64,000 nucleotides of DNA from Charina bottae (taxonomy: Eukaryota > Chordata > Lepidosauria > Squamata > Charinaidae): NCBI GenBank assembly GCA_023362775.1, contig JALMGJ010000003.1:76555355-76619354 (forward strand). The letters are read 5' to 3'. A program made the position numbers and the translations under genes. The first letter of the stretch is position 1, and each line of letters starts with the position of its first letter. Positions 1 to 11,792 of the stretch are shown piece by piece. Under the pieces are notes generated by a model that had not been told where the DNA came from, ran no database searches, and saw nothing but the letters and a program-made list of their open reading frames with translations.

Positions 1-339
1 ATTCATTATGCAAGTTTCAAGTAAAAAGAATCCAGGTCAAGAAAGAAAAATAGCAATACAAGCTATGGAAAGCATATTTAGCTTGGATTAATATTCCCAA
101 TGGTTCAAATGGTGCAAACTAAACAAAATTAAAGAGTCAGGGCTTTTAAATATGCAGCAGATATAATTAAACAGGCTGCATATCCATATGTTTATTTGTT
201 TTATTATCTCCTTGTATATGGCTGTATAAGTCAGGTTTGCAACTGAAGCAATGACTAGTGATATATTTTATTAACCTACTTGGTTTTTTGCAAGATTCCA
301 ATGTATGCCTTACGCCACATGACCACATTCTGGTTAAAG

Positions 340-545
340 TGCTGGAATTGAACTAGGAAGAATCAGGATCAGGTCCTCGGTTGACCACAGAGTTCACTGG
401 TGACTCTGGGCCAGTCATTCTCTGTCATCCTAACCTACCTCATCAACTGATTCTTGAGGGGGTAAAATGAGGGGATGCTCCTTGGTGCACTGCCTTTTGC
501 TCCTAGAGAAAACACAAGATAAAAACCCAAATAAATAAATAAATT
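340..545 (+). mobile_element. tRNA-derived SINE (MIR-like layout), degraded
   Basis: Contains GACTCTGGGCCAGTCATTC and ends in an AAATAAATAAATAAAT tail, matching the better preserved copy at 62209-62545. The tRNA head is poorly preserved. Confidence 0.55.
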
Positions 546-681
546 CTAATCGATACTATTTGGTCACTGATTGCATTGTAGCCAAGTACTGTTGTTGCTA
601 TACCTTTTCTAACTATAAAAGGAGCACTGTTCCTTCTTTGTTTTTCATGTCCTAAGTGTGTGTGTGTGTGTACATACACTC

Positions 682-773
682 AACCCTGACCACTTTAGAA
701 TGTGTGGACTCCAACTCCCAGAATTCCCCAGCCAGTATGCACATCTTAAAGTTGCCAAGGTTGAGAAACACTG
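682..773. mobile_element. Family C hAT element, one half conserved
   Basis: Contains CAACTCCCAGAATTCCCCAG and ends TTGCCAAGGTTGAGAAACACTG, matching 58006-58131. The left end is decayed. Confidence 0.6.
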
Positions 774-1730
774 GTTTAGCATGACATCTGAAAGCAGCCA
801 CTGTGAGAAGTCTCTTGTGAACTGAAGGAAGTTGCTATCTGGGCATGCTAACTTCTATGGTTATCAAATGCTTAGTCAACATTCTTAAGTTCAGTTCCCC
901 AAAGGCTATTTAATTAATACAATACAAGTTTTAGAACAATTAGTTTAAGTATTGGCATTTGTCTGAATGATCATATTTCTTGGACATGACTAGAAACATT
1001 TACCACCCTTGAACTTAAGTAAATCCTAGAAAAAGTTCATTAAAACACTTGACAACCAGAGTAAGAACTGTAGTCTTCTCTCTGAACCTTTTCTAAAGTG
1101 ACATTTTTTAAAATAATGACATTAGAATTTTGTGCAATGAACTCCTACAAAAACTTGTACAAAGTTCTCATGCACTGACATGCCAGGAAGAATGGCATCT
1201 GCTGCATTTAGATATTTATATTTCTAACTTATATCATCAGATATTACAGGAAGAAAGCTTCTGTGAGGGAAAGACCCTGCCTTCCCTGTCCACCTCTGTC
1301 CAAAAGATGGGGAAATCCTTGCTGAAATCCTCTGAGAGCAATATTCCCAGCTATCAGTAAATCTAGATCTGTACATACAAGAGAGACACCATAGCATTTT
1401 AACCAGCATTTTATCCAGACCTCTGCTTTTTTTTTTGCTATGTGCATGAGAGAAAGAGTGAGACATTTCTGTGTCCTGATTCCTGCACAACAGAAATGAA
1501 TTTTATTTAAAACTATTTTAACCCATATTTAAGGGTATAAATCCTCCCAATGCAACTTACAAAACAAACTACACCTAACATATATGTGTAAAATGGATAT
1601 AATCCATGTCAAGATGCACAGTGAAGTGTAGAAGGAAAACAATCTACCTTATAAATATCGAGGTGGGTTCAATTCTCCCTGGCTTGTTTTGCTTCAAGAC
1701 AAGTTGCTTCTTTGCCTGCCTTGCATATAG

Positions 1731-1790
1731 GCAGATGTCTGAAGCAGTAGAGAAGCGGCTGAAGAGAAGTTACGCAAAATCTCTGATTTG
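1731..1790 (+). other. Candidate internal exon, unrecognised
   Basis: A pyrimidine-rich acceptor ending TTGCATATAG precedes 60 bases that end at donor GTAAGTAAAA. One frame is open and reads QMSEAVEKRLKRSYAKSLI. I do not recognise the protein, and 60-bp chance exons are common in 2 kb of sequence. Confidence 0.2.
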
Positions 1791-1983
1791 GTAAGTAAAA
1801 ACATTACTTTATCAATCTGCTTCAATAGGGTGATTTGGCTGAATTTTCTTCAAATCAAATCACCCCATAAAAGCTTAGCACAAACCTAACATATAACACT
1901 AAATAATGCAGTATTGATCAAAGCCGAATACAGTACAATAAATCAATCTCAAATACTAATATCAAATAATTGATCTCAAATAC

Positions 1984-2337
1984 TAGTAAAGGTAAAGGTA
2001 AAGGTAAAGGTAAAGGTTCCCCCCGCACATTTGTGCAGTCGTGTCCGACTCTAGGGGCCGGTGCTCATCTCTGTTTGTTAGCTGAAGAGCCAGCGTTGTC
2101 CGAAGACGCTTCCACGGTCATGTGGCCACATGACATGCGCGGAACGCTGTTACCTACCCACCAAAGTGGTACCTATTAATCTACTTGCATTTGCATGCTT
2201 TCGAATTGCTAGGTTGGCAAGAGCTGGGGCGAGTGCGGAAGCTCACTCCGTCACGGGGGGCTAGGGATTCGAACCTCCGAACTTGCAATCTTCCGATCGA
2301 CAAGCCTGGTGTCTTACCCGCTGAGCCACCACGCCCC
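1984..2337 (-). mobile_element. Sauria SINE, full length
   Basis: tRNA-like head at the right end (GTGGCTCAGCGGG and GGTTCGAATCCCTAG on the minus strand), central body, then a BovB-like tail CTAGAGTCGGACACGACTG and terminal (ACCTTT)n. This is the squamate Sauria SINE layout. Confidence 0.92.
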
Positions 2338-2370
2338 TTAAATACTAATTTAATATTTAATATAATTTAA

Positions 2371-2577
2371 TTAGCAATTCGAAAGCATGCAAATGCAAGT
2401 AGATAAATAGGGACCACTTCGGTGGGAAGGTAACAGCGTTCCGCGCACGTCATGCGGCCACATGACCGTGGAAGCGTCTTCGGACAACGCTGGCTCTTCG
2501 GCTAACAAATGGAGATGAGCACCGGCCCCTAGAGTCGGACACGACTGCACAAATGTGCGGGGGGAACCTTTACCTTT
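2371..2577 (+). mobile_element. Sauria SINE, lacking the tRNA head
   Basis: Starts within the body (AGCAATTCGAAAGCATGC) and runs to the BovB-like tail and ACCTTT. It is inverted relative to the copy ending at 2337, about 33 bp away. Confidence 0.9.
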
Positions 2578-2699
2578 TTTAATTTAATATAATTTAATTT
2601 AATTTTAATCTCAAATACTAATGTCCAATAAATAAACATAGGTAATATGTATTCATATTTTAACTATATGAATAATTAAATAGTTAACTAAGAAAGGCA

Positions 2700-3480
2700 C
2701 AGCAATCTGGCCAGAAGAAAAACAGAATTGGGAGAATCTATTAGATTCAATTTTACTCTGCTTCTAATTTTCTGGGCCAGTTCCAATTTTCAGACATCTT
2801 TAAGGGTTACCTCAGATAACATGTATTACAATAATCCAGCCTTCAGGTTACCATTTTATGAATCACCAAACTCAGCCTGTCTTTTTCATGCAAGGACACA
2901 TCTGGTTTCTCAGCTCAAACTTGTCACAGATTTCTGGTTGTCCAGCATTGATGTTACATGTGTATCCTTGCCACTAATGTTAAGTGGTTGTCTAGTGACA
3001 TTCTTGGATCCAAGAGGATACCAGACTGTGAATATGCTTCTTAATAGGGAATGCAACCTCACCAGTAGGTCTGGATATCTCCATGGAATCAGTAACAATT
3101 CCACCCTGTTTAAATTCGGCTTTGGCTAACTATTTTCCCATATCCAGTCCTTTACAGCCTGGACACATGGAGACTCTGAAAACATCCAACCACGGAAGCA
3201 CATGAAAGAAGTATAGCTGAGTATCACCATATTGATGACAGCTCCAAACCTGTGGATTATTATTCCCAGTGGAATACAGATGTTAAATAACATGAGAGGC
3301 CTGCAGAACGCCCCAGAAAACTTCCCAAGGTGGTCTGAGAGCACCCAGAGAAATGGCTGGGAAACACCACAAAGCAGAGCCTTCAACTCCTTGCAACAAG
3401 ACCTTGCCATGAGATCTAGGAGTGCCAACAGGGTTCTACTCCTTTATGTTTTTCTCAGTGATGATCTCATCAATTAGGGT
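2700..3480 (-). pseudogene. Old CR1/L2-type LINE reverse transcriptase remnant
   Basis: Read on the minus strand across several frames, recognisable pieces occur in the right order: CHQYGDTQLYF (from CHQYADDTQLY), LVSSWIQE (near the LGVLLD motif), then DYCNT and PLK..KLELAQK (from DYCNALY and PLK..KLQLVQN). Many stops and frameshifts make it non-coding. Confidence 0.6.
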
Positions 3481-3504
3481 GACCAAGGCCATTTACATGC
3501 CAAA

Positions 3505-5870
3505 TCCAGGTTTGAACCACTCTGGAAAGGAGTGTCCTGACTTCGAGTGAAGGAACATGCTGAGACTTGGTGTACAGGCTCTAGTGTTTTATTGTTCTAC
3601 TCTGCTAGACAGAATCCAGCTAAACTAAACTGAACTAGTAATGCTCAGAGAAAAGGCCCAAGAAATTAGGGCAGTGCCTTCTTCAGCCTCTTGTGAGGAA
3701 GGCAAAGCGATTCAGTACTGCGCATGTGCGTTTATCCCCCTGGAGGGAGCCCCCTCCTTCTTCACCAGTTATCTCCCTGACATGGAGCAAGATAAGCGAT
3801 TTCACCTAAGAGCTCCTAAGAGCTCCTGATAACTGGCTTTCCTGGATTAGACTCAGCAATAACTCACAAATCTCTTGACACTTCATGGTTTAGCTCAATG
3901 CCTTGGGTTGACTTGGCAGAAAACTCAGACCTGGCTTAGCAAGATTAGAATCTTTACTGCAGACACAAATGAAACCATATACAACAGTTGATTGCCCATG
4001 ACACAGAAAAGATATAAATGACTTTTATACTCTCAGTGATTTAAACTTGTGGCTTCTTTTTCCTACCCTTCTGAATTAATGGATACTAGCTGTGGCACTT
4101 GATGACTTTCAAGTGGGGCAGATGTATCTTTACACAATGGCCATCTCATAGCTCTACCACCTTCTCTACCAGCTTGGCTAAATATGGAATACTGGACAGA
4201 AGATGCTGGTTGTCACAACTAGTTTGGTCTGAATATGACTTCCAAAGCAAGGACCTCATCACCACCTCCTTTAATTACTTGAGTGACCATTGGTCATCCT
4301 CTTTGAAGGCAAAAGCCAAACTGGGGAGGCATCTAACATGCACTTCTTCAGGAGGTAAAAAACAAAACTATTTCGGAGGAATGTTATTAGATGGTGCGGT
4401 ATAGTAGTAGTGCCCAAAGAGACATCAAGATCCAAATAATCTTGTCTATGAAGAACTGCCCAAACTGCTTACAGTGCCGTTCAGATATATACAGTACATT
4501 TTATACCCACTTTACATATGGTACACATTTCTGCAAGCAAGCCTCCCCACTGTATTTTATTTCTTTGTGCATTTTCCCCTAATGTGTGCAAATTGTGTGC
4601 ATTTCAAATGTTATCACCAAATTCAGAAAAATGCTGATACGCTGGCAAATGCATAAACTATATTGCACTGGCTCAGGAAGCGCAAACTGAAAAATAAAAT
4701 ACAAACCAAATCAAGTCCCCCCCCCATTGCTATTTGACAGCCTTTTGCAATCAGAGGCTTCAGGGGGCAGCTGCACAATAAAGCTGGCATTACTGCTGCA
4801 GCAGGCAGTCTCAGGTTATACCTTGGGCAATTCTTTTGTTACAGCTGAAACATGCCCTGCTTTATATTATGGGCTTTTCTTACATTTCTATTCATATTCA
4901 ACCTCCCTGTACTGCTTGCATTTCTCTAAGCTACAGGTTTGGTATCCTACACAACTCATTTCGCTTTCTTAACTGCTATGGCCTGTGCATCAGGGCAGAA
5001 GGCTTATTGTTCAGTTTTATCAGGAGACAGGCTGCCATGCAAAGCAAAGCAACTACTGCTTAGCGGCCACTTTTGCTTTTAGCAACCCTGCTTCCAATTT
5101 TTTCACAGCCATCCCAAACTGAAGCTGCAGCCCTATCCTGATTGGAAAAGTTTAAGTTGCTTATAGTACTGTACAAGCTTGTAGGTGTCTACTTGCACTG
5201 GAAGTCTCTGAAATCAAGTGAATTGGTTATTATCTGGAAGCCGGCTCAATAAACGTAAGGATTTTCCTCTGAACTCAAATGGGACTTTCCTTTGCATAAA
5301 GCTGTACACAGAATTGTGTCATAAGCAACTTACACTTTTTCCAGCTGCTTGTCTCTATTTGTTAAGTGGAGCAATATCCATTCAGGGCCCAGGCAGAGAT
5401 CTAGGCCTACTAAGCCACTCACAAAACACAAAGGAAAAGGTGCCCAGCCTACTCTCTAAGCAGAGAACCAGATGAGATCATTCAAATTTCTTTTCTTTCT
5501 TTTTTTCCCCTAGCGTGTTTCTCCAAAGCTGTCCCTGTTAGACATGGCTCCAAAGAGGGAACGGCCCAACCCAGCCTAATTCAAGCCACCCTTTAGTGAA
5601 TCGTAACAGATTTCCCTTTCCCTTAGACGCCTGGTTTCAAAATGAGTGTTTTTATTATGCGGGCGACTTCAGGAACTTTTTTTTTTTTTTTTGTATCTTG
5701 TTATCTTTCTGCCAAAACCCAGTGAAAAAACTGAAGAAGAGAAATCTACTCTTTCCCACCCTCACCCTTCCATTTCTTGGACATTCCAGCCTTCCCAGTC
5801 CCGCGTGCCTTCAAATGTTCCGGAGGACGTCCTGAGCGTGTCAGTTGGGTCCAAGATCCTGTAGTTGACC
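3505..5870. other. No gene recognised
   Basis: Contains no recognisable coding sequence. The part 3505-3880, read on the minus strand, has AATAAA (3593-3588) followed by a GAGCCTGTACACC segment and could be a degraded solo LTR, but I cannot fix its ends. Confidence 0.4.
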
Positions 5871-5879
5871 ACCACCACG

Positions 5880-6800
5880 GAAAAGGCTGCTGACGCACCC
5901 CTCTACAGCCGCGCTCAGAGACTTTAAAAGCTACCTTTCGCTGCCACGCCGGGACACCTCGCGTCGCGCCAGATGTCCAGGTCTTGGTTTGGATGCTAGA
6001 GCTCAAAGCCGATGTGCCTCGGCCCCCGTCGGCTCGGCTGCCGCCTCCTCTGCTGCGACGTCTTCCGTCACATCTAACCCACCGGCACTGGCTACCCTTG
6101 GCTCAAGGAGAGCCAGCCAGAAAGTTACTTACTGGCGTTGCTCCTGCTGGATTTGGAGTTTGTCTGCCAGCTGGTGCAAAAAGGCTGACCGCCCGGGAAA
6201 GTTCGGAACTGCGCCTCTGAGTCCTCCGCTCCCGAAGGCGATCGGAAAGAAGCGAACCTCAACAAGGAGCGAAAGTCGAGCGAAAGTGCGGGGCGGGATC
6301 TCACAGCCGGGAAGCAACTCCAAACACGCGCTTTCTTCTGTTGAGATCCTTGTTTCTCCCAGCTTACAGAGTGGGAGGACGGCTCAAAAGACCGCCCATA
6401 GATGACGTCGCGCAGCGAGGGTTGAGAGAGTTTTAGCGTGCAGATTTTGGCAGTGGGCAAAGCGAAGAGGAAGTGAAACTGGCAAGTCGGTCGCAAGCTT
6501 GTTTATGCCGACCTCGCTGGGAATTCATTGCTTGGGAACTATGATCATTAGGAACTCTGGTGCTCGAAAGTAGCATTGTCCCCCCAGCGAATAACGTGTC
6601 CCGCCAGGCTGCAACTCTCATGGCACCAGAGCCGAAGCAAAGCCCGATTTCTGGGCCTTGGCTGCTGGGCGGGTTGGGAATTTCACTGTCGACAGTCGCG
6701 CTTTTTTCGCCAGCTGCATTTCGGGTTTTCCTTGAACCGTGGAGGCCGCCGGAAGAGAGTTGGCAGTGCTGTTCCAAATCCTTCAAGAAGTCCCCATGCG
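5880..6800. promoter_or_regulatory. CpG-rich segment, candidate promoter
   Basis: The only large CpG-dense, GC-rich stretch not explained by a repeat. It holds a GC box (GGGGCGGGAT near 6291) and a near-CRE TGACGTCG (6403-6409). Many short open frames cross it on both strands, as expected in CpG islands; none looks like a known protein. The adjacent minus-strand donor suggests a gene running left. Identity unknown. Confidence 0.5.
6127..6400 (-). other. Possible first exon ending at a strong splice donor
   Basis: On the minus strand the sequence reads AACGCCA followed by donor GTAAGTAAC (6132-6127) inside the CpG-rich segment. The exon start is unknown; about 6400 is a guess based on the CRE-like site. 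No matching downstream exon could be identified to the left. Confidence 0.25.
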
Positions 6801-6949
6801 AATTATATGCCCTTGGTCAGCATTTGCTGCTGGAGGTGCCAGATTTAATTTCCAAATAAATCCCGGGAGCCAACCCCACCCAGAAGGCAGCCTTACCCTC
6901 CAATCCCAAACCCGCTATTTTCGGTTTTCCATCTTTAGGAGCAACTATT

Positions 6950-7012
6950 CCCCATTGGGGGAGATGGGCGGTTATATAAATTAAATAAATAAAATAAATA
7001 AATAAAAACTAT
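6950..7012 (+). repeat. LINE 3' tail fragment
   Basis: GGGGGAGATGGGCGGTTATA followed by AAATAAATAAAATAAATAAA, the 3' terminus typical of the L2-like LINEs here. Confidence 0.6.
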
Positions 7013-7504
7013 GTGCTTACATGACTTGCTTACTCGTGGTTAACTTTCCAGGGTTAATTTAATGCAGATTCCTGGGATCTCAGGAAACACAACCACAACC
7101 TAACCATGGTGGGTTAAAACATAGTTTCTACTTTCTGCTTGCAGGTGTCATACAAACCCAAGCATGGAGACCATGTGCTGCAGTGAGAACAGACCCTAGT
7201 TCAGATGCCCAGTCATCTACAAACCTTGATGGTTGACCAGTTTGGCTCAGTTTCCAGAGTCCCAGGTATTTGGCTGTCTTAATTGGGGAGGGGAGGGAGA
7301 GGAAGAGAGGTACATATGCTCTCCCTAGAGTTGCTTGAAGGCAGAATTTTACTGAAAAGTCTCCATTGTGCTGTAGTTTCATTTGGAGCTGCCACAATGT
7401 GATGAGGAAATCCTTACCTAGCATACAGTTTTACTTATTTGTTACAGCTTTGTCTCCCCTAATTTCATAAACAGATGGAGCGATAAAAATACAGTCTTGG
7501 AGAA

Positions 7505-7655
7505 ATTATTAGCCTAGAGCAACAGCCCAACCCACCTCACAGGGTTGTTGTGGGGAAAATAGGAGGAGGAAGGAGTATTAGGTATGTGCGCCAACTTGAG
7601 TTATTTAAAAAAAAATAAAAAAGGTCGGATAAAAATTAAATAAATAAACCTTCCC
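7505..7655 (+). mobile_element. 3' fragment of tRNA-derived SINE
   Basis: CACCTCACAGGGTTGTTGTG through GAGTTATTT and an AT-rich tail matches the 3' half of the copy at 62209-62545. Confidence 0.65.
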
Positions 7656-8768
7656 CAACCTGATGCTCTTCAGTTGAGCTGACATCCCCAAATTTCCAGC
7701 CAGCACAGCAATATTGCAGGAGACAAGGCTGGATTAAGGCACAATAGAGTCTTTCTGTTGTATGAACCCAGCCATTGTGATTTGTTAACAATGGTTAATA
7801 ATTTAGCATGTGACAAAACCCAGCTAATTGTAGTTTATTCAGTAAATAATTGTTAAACTGATTATACGTAAACACAGCCTTAGAGTTATAATTCAGAAAT
7901 ATCTGGTAGGCCACAGATTTTCTTTTCCTGCTGGTAGTTTAAATAATAAGGTTTTTTTTTTGCAGGATTGTTTGCATTTCTAATTAAAAAAAACTGAAGA
8001 TCACATTTTTTTCTTGCTCTTGCTAAAGAGATTTTCTTAAAGCTTAGTGTGATAGACTTGCCTAACTGATGTGATTAAATGTAGGCACCAGTTTATTCTG
8101 AGGTAATACTGAACAGGACTGCAGTCAGCCCTAACACATGAAGGATTATGCTGTGTATGGCTGATGATCTGTGTAAATATACTTACTTGTGCTATATTTG
8201 CACATTATATGGCCTCATGTTTGCTTAATTGTGGTTTATTGATTAAAACAAGATTAGCTGTGTTGTGTGAATGTAGCCCCTTGGCTGTAATTTAGCACTG
8301 CATGCTGCTGCAATCATAAACTGAAGTGAGGTGATCTGAACAGCAGATAACAGAGGTGCTCTAAGCTTCTGGGTGGCTGTTTAATAGGGAAGGGAGGGGG
8401 TGGCTTCATGCATTATCATGCTGGAATGATAACAGAACTGCAGCCTCACCCTTGGCCTTTCTTTGCTTTGACAGCTTCCTTTGTTAGAAATCCGGTTCCA
8501 GGAAAGCTGGAATGCCACATCTCTTCCTGGTGAAGGACGGCTGACCAAGGTATCTGGAGGAGGAAGGGTTACATATGCCACTTGAGCTCCTGAAGGAAAG
8601 ATGAAATGTACATCTAACAAACAAGTGAATGAGCCACGGTTGTCTTAGTTTTCCCAACACGCTTACTATCTGTAAATCTTGCTATACAGAACATTTTGGT
8701 TGTGGTGATATAACATGGTAGGCTACATACAAGCCACATTGTATATTGTGTGAAAGTAGCTTATGAGA

Positions 8769-9105
8769 AGGGGCATGGTGGCTCAGCGGGTAAGACACCA
8801 GGCTTGTGGATCGGAAGATCGCAAGTTCGGAGGTTCGAATCCCTAGCCCTGCGTGATGGAGTGAGCTCCTGCACTAGCTCCAGCTCTTGCCAGCCTAGCA
8901 ATTCGAAAGCATGCAAATGCAAGTAGATGAATAGGTACCACTTCGGTGGGTAGGTAACAGCGTGTCATGCGGCCACATGACCGTGGAAGCGTCTTCGGAC
9001 AACGCTGGCTCTTTGGCTAACAAATGGAGATGAGCACCGACCCCTAGAGTCGGACACGACTGCACAAATGTGCGGGGGGAACCTTTACTTTACCTTAGCT
9101 TATGA
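8769..9105 (+). mobile_element. Sauria SINE, full length
   Basis: Starts GGGGCATGGTGGCTCAGCGG with both RNA polymerase III boxes, followed by body and the GAGTCGGACACGACTG tail ending in TTTACTTTACC. It ends about 100 bp from the provirus 3' LTR. Confidence 0.92.
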
Positions 9106-9211
9106 AAACCTAAGAGTTCTAGGCAGAAAAAAGATCCCGGGTTGCCATGGCATCTGAATTACTCTTAAGTGTAATGATTGGAAGGAACCTAGCTGGTACA
9201 ATATTTCTCAA

Positions 9212-9548
9212 TATCGGCTGGAAATTTTAAGAAAGTTTCACACACAGAGTTCGGTAAAAAGAAACAGAGTTTATGTAATTCAGTAATAGAAATGGTTTGC
9301 AAAGCGTGGTGTTCCCTCGCAAGAGAGACACACCCTTACAGAAGCCAAAGGCGTGGTTAATATACCCTACATTCTCCTCCCAACCCTTCATCAGCTAATC
9401 TAGTGAGGTGGGTAACAGCCTATCACGACACACTTATTTGGTTACAAAGTTTGCAAAATTCACTTTCTTTTAACGGTTTACAAGGCTTACATACCCTGAA
9501 TTTAAACAAAAGTTTAATTTTACTGGTCACAGAAATTTCCATTCCACA
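9212..9548 (-). repeat. 3' LTR of provirus
   Basis: 337 bp copy of the LTR. Its outer end reads CCGATA where the other copy has CCGACA. It also carries an extra CA in a CACACA run and five further substitutions relative to the 5' LTR. Confidence 0.93.
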
Positions 9549-9570
9549 GTTTCCCCATTTCTTCTTTTGG
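9549..9570 (-). promoter_or_regulatory. Polypurine tract
   Basis: In sense AAAAGAAGAAATGGGGAA lies directly before the 3' LTR, the usual plus-strand primer position. It lies just beyond the env stop codon. Confidence 0.85.
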
Positions 9571-9574
9571 TAAT

Positions 9575-11713
9575 TTATTTACCCAATCTTTTAAGATTTT
9601 GTTTTATTAGCCTTTTCCTTTCTCCATTTTCTTTATTTTGCTTGGAGTTTCCCTTCTCAATTTGGTCTAACTGGGAGTTTATTTCTGTCATTATCATCAT
9701 TGTTTTAATTGATTGGTGATTAGACATTATCCCCTCTATGGAACTTTGAATCATATTTCTAATAAGGGGAATTAAGCAGGGTAATATCATTAGCCCAATC
9801 ATAATTATACAACCTATAAACAATGCTTGTTTCCAATTTGAAAAGATTCCCCCCAAAATCCCATCCTTATCTAATAATCCTGTCCATGTTTGTACCGGGG
9901 TTTGTATCACTTTTCTCAAGTCGGCAGTAAGATCGGCCACCACCTTTCCTGTTTCATCTATTTGTAAGCAGCAATTGGTCAAATTGAACTTTCCGCACAC
10001 ACCTCCTTCTCTAGCTAACAGATAATCCAATGCTAACCTGGTTCTAAGCTTGTCTTGTGCCTTTGCTATTACGTTTAGGGCAGTACCTATCCTTCTCCCT
10101 GCTATTTCCATTACTGCCTGTAACCTTATAAGTCTGTTGAGTAAATATATTGGTGTCCTATAACCCCAGGATCCATCTTCTGCCCAAGTAGCAGGATCGT
10201 AATAGGCAATAATTCGTTCTGGGGGCCACTCATTATTTTTCCATTGTCCTGTCGAAATCCCTCCGATTCCATTATCTATTGATCTCTTACTTCTTTGCCA
10301 GTTATCATACACCTGTATTCCTAGGGTCTGTTTAACTCTAAGGGGAAGTAAAAAGAAAGAAGGTTTAATCCATCCTAGTATACATGACCCACTCCACCCA
10401 GCTGGGAGGTATTCATAAGCCATATTACCACATATCCAGTACATTCCCTCAGGTGCTGTCCAGTTACTTGTGCTGGAATTTACATATGATATAAGAGTTT
10501 CATTTAGTTTTTCTGGTTGTGTAAGGTTGGTTGAACTATTCCACTGCCCATTTTCCCATTGCCCCATACACATCAAAGTGCCTACTGGGTGGGTTCCATT
10601 TTGATAATAACAGTGGTTTCCAATTATATTAGTGGTCAAAGTCCAGGTTATTTCTTGGACATTTGTTCTAGCGGTTATATTTCCATGTTTGCTCATATTA
10701 TTAAACTGTTCTGGTTCGGCCTCTAATGCTTCCCAAGGCCACTGTTCCCCCATATTGGTTCCTCCACACACAAAACAATTCTTTATCCCAATATTTTGTG
10801 CTACTTCTCCAGCAAACTCTAAGAACAAATTTCTAGCCTTTTGTGATACTATGGGCTTGGCATTTTGCTCTAGGCTTTGAATAGTGTCATATACAGACCA
10901 CTCAGTACGTTTAGTCATGTGGAGAGAGATCAGTCTTTGTTCTATAGTTATATAAGTTTTAGGGTCTTGTCCCACCCCATCTATCCCAAATCCAAAATAA
11001 AACGTGTGGTTTGTCTTTTTGGTATCCGGTTTCCATTCCAAACTAACATTACCTTTTTCTTTTCTAAATTGTGTAATGCCTGGACATCCTGTATAACCTC
11101 CTCCAGTGTAATCACACACCCACCACCATGACACACAAGGGGGATGCAACCAGGTTAGTCCATTCTTACTTAAAACGTAATCTGGTGCAGTTCCCCCTCC
11201 ATCACCATGAATAACCTTTGTTTTACACAAATATTTATGATTAGATTTATAGGTCTCTTTCCATGTTCCACAATCCCATTTTATTAATGTTCCTACAAAG
11301 TTTTCAAAAACTTTACAGCTATCAAATTCTAACTTAATTACTGGACTTTGGAGATCATAGGTTATGTTAGTACAAATTTTTACAGGGGGATATGGTTGGT
11401 TCCCCTGGCCATAAGGATACTTTGGTAATCCTGCATATAGATCTACTTGCCAAAACTGGATTGCTCCTGGCCCATAACATTTATATTTCTCTCCTTCCTT
11501 GCAAACACTATATTGAGTTCCATTAAAGATACAGGGTTCAAGTTCAGGTCTACATTTGCTAGGTTGTGTAGTAGAATAAACCAGTGTTTTGGTGGTCTTT
11601 TTCCCTACTGATACCTGAGTTATGCATTGCGTGCAATTTTTGTTCTGTCCCTCAGCCATTGCTCCTCTTATCACCAGAATTATTCTCACTCCTAGCCATA
11701 TTATGTTCCACAA
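9575..11713 (-). CDS. env: Endogenous retroviral Env, open frame
   Basis: Envelope glycoprotein precursor of 712 codons without interruption. Visible parts: N-terminal hydrophobic signal (about 1-18), many N-glycosylation sequons in the surface subunit, a CFVC motif, a basic cleavage site RSKR at 474-477, a transmembrane subunit with a heptad region, a cysteine motif C573-X7-C581-C582, a membrane anchor at about 629-651 and an unusually long tail of about 60 residues. The X7 spacing differs from the usual CX6CC of gammaretroviruses. Open env beside broken pol may reflect recent age or host retention; the sequence does not decide. Confidence 0.92.
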   Translation of the reverse strand: MWNIIWLGVRIILVIRGAMAEGQNKNCTQCITQVSVGKKTTKTLVYSTTQPSKCRPELEPCIFNGTQYSVCKEGEKYKCYGPGAIQFWQVDLYAGLPKYPYGQGNQPYPPVKICTNITYDLQSPVIKLEFDSCKVFENFVGTLIKWDCGTWKETYKSNHKYLCKTKVIHGDGGGTAPDYVLSKNGLTWLHPPCVSWWWVCDYTGGGYTGCPGITQFRKEKGNVSLEWKPDTKKTNHTFYFGFGIDGVGQDPKTYITIEQRLISLHMTKRTEWSVYDTIQSLEQNAKPIVSQKARNLFLEFAGEVAQNIGIKNCFVCGGTNMGEQWPWEALEAEPEQFNNMSKHGNITARTNVQEITWTLTTNIIGNHCYYQNGTHPVGTLMCMGQWENGQWNSSTNLTQPEKLNETLISYVNSSTSNWTAPEGMYWICGNMAYEYLPAGWSGSCILGWIKPSFFLLPLRVKQTLGIQVYDNWQRSKRSIDNGIGGISTGQWKNNEWPPERIIAYYDPATWAEDGSWGYRTPIYLLNRLIRLQAVMEIAGRRIGTALNVIAKAQDKLRTRLALDYLLAREGGVCGKFNLTNCCLQIDETGKVVADLTADLRKVIQTPVQTWTGLLDKDGILGGIFSNWKQALFIGCIIMIGLMILPCLIPLIRNMIQSSIEGIMSNHQSIKTMMIMTEINSQLDQIEKGNSKQNKENGERKRLIKQNLKRLGK

Positions 11714-11732
11714 CCTCCTTTTATCCCTTCCC

Positions 11733-11792
<60 letters not shown>

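Larger units (their letters stand above)
6860..8768. other. No gene recognised
   Basis: AT-rich sequence with a LINE tail (6950-7012) and a SINE 3' fragment (7505-7655); nothing else recognised. Confidence 0.6.

Noticed and set aside
8769..8860. tRNA gene suggested by A- and B-box motifs
   Set aside because: This is the tRNA-like head of a Sauria SINE, as are 2337, 22760, 24030, 52990 and 57631; no independent tRNA gene was found.
10632..11131. Plus-strand frames inside the provirus
   Set aside because: Antisense shadows of env; the retroviral coding strand is clearly minus.
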